A stretch of 64,000 nucleotides of DNA from HXMU1420-13 sp963691715 (GCA_963691715.1 OY829281.1:124001-188000); one strand, 5' to 3'; shown: positions 37,052 through 45,523, counted from the first letter of the stretch. Made by a program: numbers and translations. Notes: generated by a model from the letters alone, not told the origin.

Positions 37052-38533
37052 ATGCTAGAATCACCAATTCCTGAGATAATTCTATTTTTATTTCTTTTAT
37101 CTGTACTCATCATTACGATTTATACTTTAGGCGAATTCCATCTTGGATATATCATTTCAACTCGGTCCAAGGAAAAAAGGTTTAAACCGATTTTGCCTGA
37201 TTACAAAAGAGAGCAATTACCCCCTGTTACCGTTCAATTACCAATGTATAACGAACGGTATGTTGCTGAAGCAGTTATTGATGCAGCATCTAAACTGGAT
37301 TATCCTACTGATAAACTTGAAATCCAGGTCATTGATGATTCAGATGATGAAACTATTCAAATCGTAGAAAAAAGAGTCACATTCTGGCAGGATAAGGGCA
37401 TTGATATTAAAGTAGTTCGAAGAAAGGATAGAAAAGGATACAAAGCGGGTGCTCTTGCTGATGCCACCCCAAATGCTAAAGGTGATTTCTTGGCAATTTT
37501 TGATGCGGATTTTAGGCCAAAATCTGATTATCTAATAACATCTATTCCATATTTTCAAAATCCAAAAATTGGTTTTGTACAAGGCAGATGGACCCATGTG
37601 AATAGAGAGTTTTCCTGGTTGACGAGATCTCAATCCCTATTTCTAGATATCTTCTTTATGGTAGAACAGCGTGCGAGGTCTTTAAACAAATACTTTCAAA
37701 GATTTAATGGATCAGGGGGTGTTTGGAGAAAAGCATGTATTGATTCTGCCGGAGGGTGGTCATCAGATACATTAGCAGAAGATTTAGATTTAGCCTTTCG
37801 AGCACAAATAGGGGGTTGGGAAGTCATCTATGATGATTCATTGGAAGCTCCTGCCGAGGTACCCATTAATTTGATTGATTTTAAGGCTCAACAATATCGC
37901 TGGGCAAAAGGAAAAGCACAAGTAATAAGGAAATTAAGTGGACTACTTTGGAGAGAAAAAATGGGTTTTGAAAAGAAGTTCCATGCATATCTAGATTTAT
38001 TCAATATTTTTGTAATTCCATCTGTAGTTGGCATAGCTCTTTTAAGTATTCCAATTATGTTTATTATGATGAACACCAATGAATACAACTCCTATTTAGC
38101 ATGGGGATCATTTGGGTTGTTGAATGTATGTATACCCCCATGGTTTTGTTGGGTCGTACTAAAGCGATATAACAAAACAAATGGCAAAACTTTGCTTGAT
38201 TTATTAAAGAGCATTATGCCATTCACTTTTTTATTACTTGGCATCATCATCACGCAATTAGCCTCAATTGTTGATGCTGTATTTATAAATGATAAAGTCT
38301 TTCATAGAACTTCGAAATATAATATTGTTGGCAAAGAGGGAAGCATAAAAAATAAAGTATATACACCTCGAAAAATATCACCTATTACTTATATAGAAGC
38401 CATCTTAGTTATTTATTTTTCTTGGGGCATATATGTAGGCGTCGAAAATGTATCATTAGGATTTATACATTTTCATATTGTATTAGTAGTTAGTTTTTCT
38501 CTTTCTATAATTAATACAATCAGGCATAAATAA
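37052..38533 (+). CDS. Cellulose-synthase-like GT2 membrane glycosyltransferase
   Basis: 493 residues. A leading membrane span (about 8-28), then a GT2 domain with VTVQLPMYNERYVAEAVIDA, IQVIDDSDDETIQIV and AIFDADFRP, the conserved TLAEDLDLAFRAQIGGWEV (the ED motif) and QYRWAKGKAQV (QxxRW). Four C-terminal spans follow. This is a processive beta-glycosyltransferase architecture. Polymer type is unknown (glucan, mannan and N-acetylglucosamine are all possible). A terminator follows the gene. Confidence 0.88.
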   Translation: MLESPIPEIILFLFLLSVLIITIYTLGEFHLGYIISTRSKEKRFKPILPDYKREQLPPVTVQLPMYNERYVAEAVIDAASKLDYPTDKLEIQVIDDSDDETIQIVEKRVTFWQDKGIDIKVVRRKDRKGYKAGALADATPNAKGDFLAIFDADFRPKSDYLITSIPYFQNPKIGFVQGRWTHVNREFSWLTRSQSLFLDIFFMVEQRARSLNKYFQRFNGSGGVWRKACIDSAGGWSSDTLAEDLDLAFRAQIGGWEVIYDDSLEAPAEVPINLIDFKAQQYRWAKGKAQVIRKLSGLLWREKMGFEKKFHAYLDLFNIFVIPSVVGIALLSIPIMFIMMNTNEYNSYLAWGSFGLLNVCIPPWFCWVVLKRYNKTNGKTLLDLLKSIMPFTFLLLGIIITQLASIVDAVFINDKVFHRTSKYNIVGKEGSIKNKVYTPRKISPITYIEAILVIYFSWGIYVGVENVSLGFIHFHIVLVVSFSLSIINTIRHK

Positions 38534-38535
38534 AA

Positions 38536-38567
38536 AAAGCTAACTCTTAATAAAAAGAGATAGCTTT
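38536..38567 (+). terminator. Stem-loop terminator between the GT2 gene and the tRNA-Glu gene
   Basis: AAAGCTA-A-CTCTT pairs with AAGAG-A-TAGCTTT around loop AATAAA, one A/A mismatch. The A run on its left is a T run in the opposite direction, so it can also terminate the minus-strand tRNA transcript that ends at 38569. Confidence 0.75.
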
Positions 38568-38568
38568 G

Positions 38569-38641
38569 TACCGCGTACGGGATTCGAACCCGTGCTACCG
38601 CCGTGAAAGGGCGGCGTCCTAGGCCCCTAGACGAACGCGGC
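38569..38641 (-). tRNA. tRNA-Glu (anticodon TTC), copy 1
   Basis: 73 nt on the minus strand. The acceptor GCCGCGT/ACGCGGT pairs fully with one G-T pair, the anticodon loop CTTTCAC reads TTC, and the T arm has GGTTCGAATCC. The CCA end is not encoded. It differs from copy 2 by one base in the D loop. It is the most downstream member of the minus-strand tRNA cluster. Confidence 0.95.
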
Positions 38642-38652
38642 GTATTAATAAA

Positions 38653-38730
38653 TGGGGAGCCTGATGGGAATCGAACCCACGGCCTCTAGTGCCACAAACT
38701 AGCGCTCTAACCGACTGAGCTACAGGCTCC
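38653..38730 (-). tRNA. tRNA-His (anticodon GTG)
   Basis: Minus strand. The anticodon loop TTTGTGG reads GTG. The extra 5' G (G-1) opposite C73, diagnostic of histidine tRNA, is present, and the CCA end is encoded in the DNA (38653-38655), unlike in the Glu and Cys genes. The T arm contains GGTTCGATTCC. Confidence 0.95.
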
Positions 38731-38880
38731 ATGTGTTCAAATTGTGAGTACTTTTTTAGAGTCATCATCATAATTTGCATTGGTCATGGTGATTAATAAC
38801 CAGTAACCAAGAGTGCAAATAATGGTGCAAATGGTTAAAAATGAAACAATAAATAAAGTCATTTATTCACAAAATGATAG

Positions 38881-38953
38881 TACCGCGTACGGGATTCGAA
38901 CCCGTGCTACCGCCGTGAAAGGGCGGCGTCCTAGGCCTCTAGACGAACGCGGC
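38881..38953 (-). tRNA. tRNA-Glu (anticodon TTC), copy 2
   Basis: 73 nt on the minus strand with the same acceptor, anticodon (TTC) and T arm as copy 1; the only difference seen is one D-loop base. Recent duplication or gene conversion would explain the identity. No encoded CCA. Confidence 0.95.
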
Positions 38954-38994
38954 TTAAATAAATCAAAATTTCTAAGAACTTGTGCCAGTACCAG

Positions 38995-39065
38995 AGGCGA
39001 CAGGCGGATTCGAACCGCCGTAGGAGGTTTTGCAGACCTCTGCCTAGCCACTCGGCCATGTCGCC
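38995..39065 (-). tRNA. tRNA-Cys (anticodon GCA)
   Basis: 71 nt on the minus strand. The acceptor GGCGACA/TGTCGCC pairs fully, the anticodon loop reads GCA, and U73 is the discriminator required by CysRS. The T arm has GGTTCGAATCC. It lies just upstream (in transcription order) of copy 2 of tRNA-Glu and just downstream of the broken tRNA-Arg. Confidence 0.95.
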
Positions 39066-39077
39066 TTAAAGTAGTAG

Positions 39078-39122
39078 TACGCCCATCAGGACTCGAACCT
39101 GAAACCTACTGCTTAGAAGGCA
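39078..39122 (-). other. 3' half of tRNA-Arg (TCT): left attachment junction of the prophage
   Basis: On the minus strand the sequence runs from position 29 of a tRNA to its 3' end: anticodon loop CTTCTAA (TCT, arginine), T arm TCAGG-TTCGAGT-CCTGA and acceptor strand TGGGCGT with A73. The matching 5' acceptor strand, D arm and the 5' side of the anticodon stem are absent: beyond 39122 the pairing is lost. The broken end points into the prophage. This is the expected remnant when a phage inserts in the 3' part of a tRNA gene and re-forms the whole tRNA at its other end. Confidence 0.85.
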
Positions 39123-39294
39123 AGCACGTACTTTAAAAGGAGTTCTTTTAAACTATTGCTGTTCAGTAATTTACAGAACGGTCTATTAATTTTCAGAATT
39201 TTAGTGCCCGCTATGTGCCCGTAATTCCTAATTAATAGACTCCAAATTTACGGCATATTTGAATAAAACGTTACTTTTTTGTTAAAGAAAATTC

Positions 39295-40365
39295 TTATCC
39301 AACGGGTTCATCTTTAATATCATCAAAAGCCAATCCCTCCAAGCCTTCGATGATGTCTGCATACTCTTTTGCCGTTACCGAAGTGTCTTTGTGACGGGCT
39401 AATTTACTTACATAAATTAGGGGCTTTCCAGCCGTAAGATAATGCACAATTCCACCATGGCGCAACTGATGAAATCCTTTTGAATGGTGATGAGGCATTT
39501 TTTCTGCAATGATTTTACTTAGCTGATTTTTGGGGCTATCCATGGACTTAAATCCGAATAGCCGTTCACTTTGTTTGTGTTGCATAAACCAATCGATATG
39601 CTTCTGTGCCGGTGGAACAATAGGGATTTTTTTTGTGGTACCTCCTTTACCTCTTACCGTCATCGAGCCTTGATGTATATCTGTGTGTAAGATACCCGGT
39701 GCTTCCTCTTTACGTAGGAGCTGCCAAAACATGACCCACCACATACGAACATGCCTTTCTGGTTCGAACCCTCTCCGAGCAAATTTCGCTGTTTCTTGGC
39801 GCATTTTAATATACTCATTGCCTAAGAAGGTCAACTCCTGGTGAGTTATATACCTAGTAACTTTGTTTTGAATGGTTTTTTTAATTTTTACAGGAAGCTC
39901 TAGGGTAAATTCAGTAAGGTATTTATTTTTCTTGCACCAATTTAAAAAGGCCGTTGTTGTTGAGAAATAATCTTTCTTTGTATGTGGACTTACCGAAAGA
40001 TCGGTAAACCAATCCCAGTCTTTTACGTTTTCAATAACAGAGTTTGGAGGTATGAACTCCATCATTTTTGTGAGTCGAAACTTTGCACTAAGCTCTGACT
40101 TTTCTGAATTCCAACGTTTTTTCTTACCGTCTTTGATGTAGAGATCTACTAGATACTGCAGTAAGAATTTTGATTTTTTTTCTTTCCATGGATTGATCCG
40201 ATCCATGGATATTTCAATTTTATACCATGCTACTTTTGCTTGGACAGTCTTTTCCTTTAGATTCTTATCCAATAGAATCGATGTTTCAGGTAGATAAGGA
40301 TGTCTAAATCGAATTTTCCAAGTACCTGAAGTTAGTCTTTTATAAGAGACCCACGCCTTAGCCAT
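39295..40365 (-). CDS. Tyrosine-type site-specific recombinase (phage integrase)
   Basis: 356 residues. An N-terminal arm/core-binding region (1-170) and the catalytic domain with Arg in WQLLRKEEAPG, Lys in TVRGKGGTTKK, HQLRH (His-x2-Arg), then LARHKDTSVTAKEYAD holding the second His and the nucleophile Tyr. It catalyses integration and excision at tRNA-Arg. It reads towards the junction, 173 bp from the tRNA remnant. The interval at 39205-39230 holds two GTGCCCG copies 11 bp apart that might be arm sites. Confidence 0.95.
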   Translation of the reverse strand: MAKAWVSYKRLTSGTWKIRFRHPYLPETSILLDKNLKEKTVQAKVAWYKIEISMDRINPWKEKKSKFLLQYLVDLYIKDGKKKRWNSEKSELSAKFRLTKMMEFIPPNSVIENVKDWDWFTDLSVSPHTKKDYFSTTTAFLNWCKKNKYLTEFTLELPVKIKKTIQNKVTRYITHQELTFLGNEYIKMRQETAKFARRGFEPERHVRMWWVMFWQLLRKEEAPGILHTDIHQGSMTVRGKGGTTKKIPIVPPAQKHIDWFMQHKQSERLFGFKSMDSPKNQLSKIIAEKMPHHHSKGFHQLRHGGIVHYLTAGKPLIYVSKLARHKDTSVTAKEYADIIEGLEGLAFDDIKDEPVG

Positions 40366-40437
40366 AAGAGGTTTTTAAAATTGGAAAAATCAATGTACTA
40401 TAAGTATCAGAAAATATGAACTTGAAAATATTTTTTT

Positions 40438-40926
40438 ATGGAAAATAGTTTAGAAGCTACAATAGAATTTTTAAAATCTATTGTAGTAAATCCTGAAGGT
40501 TTTCTTACACCATTAATCGCGGGTATTACAGTTTATATTGCGTACCAACAATATAGAACCAATAAACTTAGAGTAAAATTTGAGGCTTTTGATCGAAGAT
40601 TTATTGTTTACCAAGCGGTTAAAAAATTTATTGTTAGATTTAATGGACTTGATGATGAGTTGGTAGTTATGTTCCATCAAGAAACTTTTGAAGCTCAATT
40701 TTTTTACCCTTCTGAAATAAATGATTACATAAAAGAAATAGCTACACATGCCCGTGATTTTTGTAAATATAAAAGAGAATACCGAGACTATAACCAGGTT
40801 AAACCAGAAGGATATGATCATCAAAATGTTGTAAGTAAAATACAAAAAGAAAGAGAGTGGTTTGCAAAGCAGATCCCATTAATAAATAAAAAATTTCAAA
40901 AGTATCTTGATTTGACAAAACCTTAA
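40438..40926 (+). CDS. Single-span membrane protein, unknown function
   Basis: 162 residues. One N-terminal hydrophobic segment (about 19-38, GFLTPLIAGITVYIAYQQY) followed by a soluble, charged helical domain (FEAFDRRFIVYQAVKKFIVR). Similar small anchored proteins are common in accessory DNA. Start ATG at 40438, 72 bp from the divergent integrase start. I recognise no family. A place next to the integrase fits phage cargo, for example superinfection exclusion, but nothing in the sequence proves it. Confidence 0.6.
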   Translation: MENSLEATIEFLKSIVVNPEGFLTPLIAGITVYIAYQQYRTNKLRVKFEAFDRRFIVYQAVKKFIVRFNGLDDELVVMFHQETFEAQFFYPSEINDYIKEIATHARDFCKYKREYRDYNQVKPEGYDHQNVVSKIQKEREWFAKQIPLINKKFQKYLDLTKP

Positions 40927-40932
40927 AAAAAA

Positions 40933-41187
40933 TTATTTAGATTGGTGTTCAATTTCTCGAAGGTACTTTATTGTGATTTTTGATACCAACTCTATAAACT
41001 CTAGACCTTTTGCCCCTGTTTTACGCTGAACATCCCATATTCTGTGGCATATTTCATGCTTTTGACGTTCTGTAAACGTTCTTCCTACTTGTTCCTGAAT
41101 ATTGGTTAGGAGATTAGTTTCAAACGTAAAAACATAATGTTTTCTGGATTGGAAATAAGCTTGTTCTACACATTGTTTGATCGTCAT
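40933..41187 (-). CDS. Small hypothetical protein
   Basis: 84 residues, soluble, mixed alpha-helical with a C-terminal helix TIKYLREIEHQSK. It is convergent with the preceding ORF, 6 bp apart. No recognised motif. Coding is supported only by the ORF length and by tight packing. The 268 bp between 41187 and 41456 contain AT-rich sequence and no feature I can name. Confidence 0.5.
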   Translation of the reverse strand: MTIKQCVEQAYFQSRKHYVFTFETNLLTNIQEQVGRTFTERQKHEICHRIWDVQRKTGAKGLEFIELVSKITIKYLREIEHQSK

Positions 41188-41455
41188 TGACTAATGTACA
41201 AAATATGTGCAAAAGAGAGAATATCTTAATCATTATTGGGTATAATGATTAAGAGTAGGATTTATTTATTATTGCACTAAGATACATGTGTTAAACAAAA
41301 TCACTGATTCAGCAGTCTAACTTTTTTCTGGAAACAATATCAATTAATTAAATTTTCAAAAGATTATTTTTATCAAAAAATCTTAAAATTAAATATATCT
41401 ATTTTTAAGAAGGTTCTAATCTTCTTATTTAGTATATTTATATAAAAATAAGATT

Positions 41456-42892
41456 ATGACAATTCGTGAAATATCAAAAGAACAAGTATTAGACAGAATT
41501 AGATTTGAAAATCCTTGGTGGGTTGATGGTAACATTGAGGAAGATTATAATGAGATGCCAAGGCGCTTATACTTCGAATTATTCAAGCCCTTGGTTTATG
41601 AAAGAGATATAAAACGAGCTGTTGTTCTTATGGGGCCTAGACGAGTTGGAAAAACAGTAATGCTATTTCATCAGGTGCAAGATTTAATAGATACTGGGTA
41701 CGACCCAAGGAAGATTATATTTATTACAATTGAAAACCCAATCTATAATAATATTTCGCTAGAAAGGTTGTTTAGTCTTGCTAAGGAAGCAACAGGCATG
41801 GAGGATAAGGATGGTTGGATAATTATTTACGATGAGATTCAATATTTAAAAGACTGGGAAGTCCATTTGAAATCACTTGTTGACAGTTATCGTAAAGACA
41901 AATTTATTGTCTCAGGGTCAGCAGCTGCAGCCTTAAAATTTGCAAGCACCGAAAGTGGTGCTGGAAGGTTTACTGATTTTCTTCTTCCTCCGTTAACATT
42001 TTATGAATATATCACCCTTAAGGGGCTTGATAGAATCATAAAGCCAACTAATGTAGAATGGTGGGGGAAATCTAGTACTTTTTATTCCTCTTCTCATATT
42101 AATGAACTAAACAAACATTTCATTGATTACATAAATTTTGGTGGATATCCAGAAGTTATTTTTTCAGAAAAAATACAGGCGAACCCTGGAAGATACATAC
42201 GTCAAGATATCGTTGATAAAGTGCTATTAAGAGATTTACCAAGCCTTTATGGTATTACAGATACACGAGAATTAAATTCTTTGTTTACAACGATTGCATA
42301 CAACAGCGGAAATGAATTTTCACTAGAAACATTAAGCAAGCAATCTCAAGTTAAGAAAGACACTTTAAAAAAATACATCATTTATCTTGAGGCTTCTTAT
42401 CTCATTAAACAAGTTAAAAGAGTCGATCAAAGTGGAAAACGTTTTAAGCGGGAAAATTTTTTTAAAATCTATTTGACGAATCCATCTTTAAGAAGTGCTT
42501 TATTTTCTCCTATTACTCCCACAGATGCATCCATGGGAAACATGGTTGAAACTGCTATATTCGCCCAATGGATGCATAGAGAATGGTTTACCCCTTTTTA
42601 TGCGCGATGGTCTAACGGAGAAGTTGATTTAGTTGGGTTAATTCCAACGCTTAAGCCAATATGGGCGGTAGAAATCAAATGGTCTAATCGGTATTTTGAA
42701 AAACCGAACGAACTTAAAAGTTTAACGAAGTTTTGTGTCGAAAATGAAATAGATAGACCAACTGTAACAACTATTGATAAAGAAGGAGTAAAAGAAAATA
42801 AAGGATTACAGTTTCAATTTTTTCCCGCCGCTTCATATGCTTATACAGTAGGAAGAAACAGTATGGACAGAAAGATAAATAATCATTTTTAA
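41456..42892 (+). CDS. AAA-family ATPase with DUF4143 domain
   Basis: 478 residues. Walker A MGPRRVGKTVMLF and Walker B IIYDEIQYLKDWE, then sensor-like FIVSGSAAAALKF (all within residues 55-155). The C-terminal DUF4143 domain follows with VETAIFAQWM and WSNGEVDLVGLI, which resembles a PD-(D/E)XK-like fold (E-V-D and later EIKWS). This AAA_14/DUF4143 architecture is common in bacteria and archaea and its role is unresolved. Here it lies in the integrase-proximal cargo region, so it may be a fitness or defence gene of the phage. Confidence 0.88.
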   Translation: MTIREISKEQVLDRIRFENPWWVDGNIEEDYNEMPRRLYFELFKPLVYERDIKRAVVLMGPRRVGKTVMLFHQVQDLIDTGYDPRKIIFITIENPIYNNISLERLFSLAKEATGMEDKDGWIIIYDEIQYLKDWEVHLKSLVDSYRKDKFIVSGSAAAALKFASTESGAGRFTDFLLPPLTFYEYITLKGLDRIIKPTNVEWWGKSSTFYSSSHINELNKHFIDYINFGGYPEVIFSEKIQANPGRYIRQDIVDKVLLRDLPSLYGITDTRELNSLFTTIAYNSGNEFSLETLSKQSQVKKDTLKKYIIYLEASYLIKQVKRVDQSGKRFKRENFFKIYLTNPSLRSALFSPITPTDASMGNMVETAIFAQWMHREWFTPFYARWSNGEVDLVGLIPTLKPIWAVEIKWSNRYFEKPNELKSLTKFCVENEIDRPTVTTIDKEGVKENKGLQFQFFPAASYAYTVGRNSMDRKINNHF

Positions 42893-43215
42893 AGGAATTA
42901 TATATCACCTTCCAGTAATTTATGTTTTAATTCTTCCCGTGTAGAGATTACACTTTTCGACTCTCTTTTATTATTCCTTTAATAAAGTAACCTAATTGCG
43001 TGGTGCTTGTGTTCTAATAGATTTCGGGGAAGGTACATTACTTATAAATTTTGTGGTATTCTGATGCGAATTTTACCTAGTATATGTGATTTAGCCGTAA
43101 GTAATTTTTAAATTATAAAAAATTACCGTAATATGGATATGTAAAACATGCATTTAAATTATAAATTTGTCTTATAACTAAGATATAGATGTATGTAATG
43201 GGTGGTTAATATTTA
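42893..43215. other. Intergenic stretch without a clear gene
   Basis: About 320 AT-rich bases. On the minus strand, around 42906-42983, a short in-frame stretch (VISTREELKHKLLEGDI then stop) reads like the C-terminus of a small protein but has no start codon; it may be a gene relic. No hairpin or promoter of note was seen. Confidence 0.3.
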
Positions 43216-43592
43216 ATGGGGACTCTAATGAATAACAAAATTCGCATACATCGGAATAAAGTAACAGACGAACATGTAGTGACTCAACTGCAAAAGCATA
43301 CTCCTGAGGCATTATGGATTGCTAAAAAAGTTTTAGTTACAGCATCTAAATATTTGAAAGGTGGTGGTATTTTTTCTAGTAAGAAAAAAAGGGAGATCAA
43401 CTTGAAAAAAAAATTTATATGCTCGAGAATGCATTAAGAGAACATAAATTTAAATACATAAAAATGAGCATGGAAGGTCCAGTAAATGTATTATTTGAAT
43501 ATTTATCACTTGTATCAGATGCTTATCCTAATTGGCAATATGAATATGAGCTTTTGAATGATTTTATTCCGAATTGTCCGAAATACAAATAA
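43216..43592 (+). pseudogene. Frameshifted small gene (A-run), unknown function
   Basis: A 73-residue frame starts at 43216 and stops after a run of nine A at 43405-43413. Just after that run, the -1 frame continues (KIYMLENALREHKFKYIKMS) and ends at 43592 with sensible protein sequence (EYELLNDFIPNCPKYK). One extra A would join the two parts into a protein of about 125 residues. Possibilities: a real inactivating indel, an A-run sequencing error, or programmed -1 slippage. I recognise no family. Confidence 0.55.
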
Positions 43593-43656
43593 CAAGGTGG
43601 GGGATTATGAAACATTTACTGAATTTTGGATACAATTATAAAAGTGATAAGATGCT

Positions 43657-44103
43657 ATGAAATATAATATTCCATATCGGACATATAATTTTGAGTTTGA
43701 AAACATTGATGAAAATTTGTACAAGTATTTTAAAACCAATTCTATTGACAAAATATTAGCTGATCGTAAGGAATTTAAAAAAAATCAATTTAGTCAATTT
43801 AAAGAAGAGAATATAACAGAGTATCACATTTATTTTACTTCTTCATTTATTTTTATAGTATCACTAATTATTACGTTTGGTGCAATTGCTGAATTTATAA
43901 ATGTTGATAACAATATTGCTGCCTTATTTGGATTAATGATATTGTTTAGCTACTTCGGTCTTTTTTATAGCTACAGTTTTACAATGAGTCGGCGTGAAAT
44001 AAGACTCGCTTTAAAAAAACGAAAAAAAATCTTGAAAACTGCTCATAAATATGCCAAGACAACATCTTCTTTTTCAGAGTTTATAAAAAAAATTACAGTT
44101 TAA
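43657..44103 (+). CDS. Membrane protein with two spans, unknown function
   Basis: 148 residues. A soluble N-terminus (1-60), two adjacent membrane spans (about 65-87 and 92-112) and a basic C-terminal helix (RREIRLALKKRKKILKT). The next gene, 40 bp away on the same strand, is also a small membrane protein, so they may be a pair. No family recognised. Confidence 0.55.
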   Translation: MKYNIPYRTYNFEFENIDENLYKYFKTNSIDKILADRKEFKKNQFSQFKEENITEYHIYFTSSFIFIVSLIITFGAIAEFINVDNNIAALFGLMILFSYFGLFYSYSFTMSRREIRLALKKRKKILKTAHKYAKTTSSFSEFIKKITV

Positions 44104-44142
44104 TTTTTCCAACCTATCATCTACATATTCCAGTAAAAATAA

Positions 44143-44619
44143 TTGAGACATAAAAAAATGAAAAAAATAACATTCCTAATTCAAACATTTATTGTGATCT
44201 GCATGATAAGTGCATTAATTATTGGAATTTCTTTTTGGCTTAATGTGAATATCGGTGGGTTTTTTATCAATATATTTTACGTTTTAAGTTCAGCTTTATT
44301 TTTTGTTGGGCTCGGTTTAATTATTGATTTAGAATCTACTGGTTTAAAAAATCCAAATTATATGGTTCAATTAAGAGAGGATATGTTCATTATTAGGATT
44401 ACGTTTTTACTATTATATTTTTTTAGTAGCATATCTTTCATTTCATATCACATATTATTAGAAAATTCCTCTAACGCTTATGTACTAAAAATAAGTAATG
44501 ATAACCTAGCATTTGATTGGTTAGCTTTTCTATGTTTGGTATTGTTTTTTTGTTTCCTTTATTTTTTAACCAAATGTATATCATTGAAAAAATACATAGT
44601 GATAGAGAACAAAGATTAA
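44143..44619 (+). CDS. Membrane protein with four spans, unknown function
   Basis: 158 residues, four hydrophobic segments (about 10-30, 35-58, 78-98, 122-145) linked by short charged loops; start could also be the Met at residue 5 (MKKITFLIQT). It follows another small membrane protein and precedes the relic at 44625. Likely a cargo gene of the prophage. No family recognised. Confidence 0.55.
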   Translation: MRHKKMKKITFLIQTFIVICMISALIIGISFWLNVNIGGFFINIFYVLSSALFFVGLGLIIDLESTGLKNPNYMVQLREDMFIIRITFLLLYFFSSISFISYHILLENSSNAYVLKISNDNLAFDWLAFLCLVLFFCFLYFLTKCISLKKYIVIENKD

Positions 44620-44624
44620 CAGTG

Positions 44625-44720
44625 TTATCATTAGGAAGGGTAAAGTAAAGATTAGGTAGGGTTAAGGAAGGATTAGGAAAGTTTACGGTGAATAAAAAAG
44701 TACCTATTATAGTAAATTAA
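44625..44720 (+). pseudogene. Relic of a replication-initiator-like gene
   Basis: Read in frame from 44625 (LSLGRVK stop RLGRVKEGLGKFTVNKK then IIVN stop), this short stretch matches part of the initiator-like protein at 54942-55856 (LSLERVKEGLNKFTIDKK and later IILVN). At DNA level AGGGTTAAGGAAGG is identical in both. A second partial copy of the GRVK segment precedes it, as if by local duplication. Only about 30 codons remain, so this is a relic, perhaps from a related phage. Confidence 0.5.
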
Positions 44721-44742
44721 CAAATATGCAAGTATTGCAATC

Positions 44743-45354
44743 TTAACCCCTATACGAAGCGACCAATAGCAGGTTGTAAATTAAAGAAATTACTAAAATA
44801 CAGAATTGAAGTTTTTCTCTACGGTCAGATATTGATTTGGGTAGATGCCATTTTCCAATATCAGGTAAATAAACACCTTGATTTTCTTTATGATAATTTT
44901 CCCATTCCCCGATTAACAACAAAAACTTAATTAGTAAAACCCCCACTATAATAGATAAGCCTTTTAGCATGATGCTGCTTAGTTCTTCCCCTAGATATAT
45001 AACCATCTTTGTAAAAAACGTTGGATATTCGTGGAAAGATGTTTCAGAAAATAACCAAATCTCTATTGGAACTAAAAAAATAAAACAATAACTAAATAAA
45101 CATACAATGCCATAAACGAAGGAGTTTTTTTGTTCTTCTATAAGATTCCAATTTTTTTGCTCATTAAAAAGGTAAGACAACAACACCCAAGACTTGTATG
45201 ATATATAAGTATAAAATAGTAGTGTAATTAAAATTAGAGGACTTTCTGAAACAGACCAGACATATAAAAGCTGCACAGGAACATACCATACACAAAGAAG
45301 TCCACAAATACTTGATATGTTTTCGAAGGTTGTAAAGTTTTTGTTAATGAACAT
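44743..45354 (-). CDS. Multi-pass membrane protein, unknown function
   Basis: 203 residues, about five hydrophobic segments (about 10-33, 37-62, 82-104, 126-146, 184-200). The only gene of this block on the minus strand. No recognised family. Like its neighbours, it may be a prophage cargo gene. Confidence 0.55.
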   Translation of the reverse strand: MFINKNFTTFENISSICGLLCVWYVPVQLLYVWSVSESPLILITLLFYTYISYKSWVLLSYLFNEQKNWNLIEEQKNSFVYGIVCLFSYCFIFLVPIEIWLFSETSFHEYPTFFTKMVIYLGEELSSIMLKGLSIIVGVLLIKFLLLIGEWENYHKENQGVYLPDIGKWHLPKSISDRREKLQFCILVISLIYNLLLVASYRG

Positions 45355-45472
45355 CGCTAAAAATTTTATCCAATAAGCTATTAAATAATATTGGTTTTAC
45401 AATAAAAAAATGCAGATTGAAATTCTTTCTTGTAATACTTAATATTATTTTAAATCTATTAGGAGTAAATTT

Positions 45473-45499
45473 ATGGGTAAGGATATAATAGCAGATTAA
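45473..45499 (+). other. Eight-codon ORF before a strong terminator (leader or small-RNA candidate)
   Basis: ATG at 45473 with AGGAG upstream (AGGAGTAAATTTATG) opens an eight-codon frame (MGKDIIAD) ending at 45499. Twenty-five bases later a strong terminator begins. The layout, a good ribosome site, a very short ORF and a terminator, resembles a leader peptide or a small independent transcript. No downstream gene in the same transcript requires it. Confidence 0.35.
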
Positions 45500-45523
45500 T
45501 CATCTACAACAATCTATATAATC

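Noticed and set aside
1..39077. Other possible riboswitches or leader elements upstream of core genes
   Set aside because: I looked for conserved leader hairpins before serS, fumC, the E1 gene and the heme genes, and found only weak AT-rich structure with no recognisable aptamer.
38813..39136. A 107-residue plus-strand ORF across the tRNA genes
   Set aside because: It is an artefact: its residues come from the reverse strand of tRNA-Glu and tRNA-Cys, and its end (SGLEPETYC) is the complement of the tRNA-Arg T arm and anticodon region.
42906..42983. A minus-strand coding stretch (VISTREELKHKLLEGDI) as a gene
   Set aside because: It has no start codon and is preceded in frame by a stop; at best a relic.
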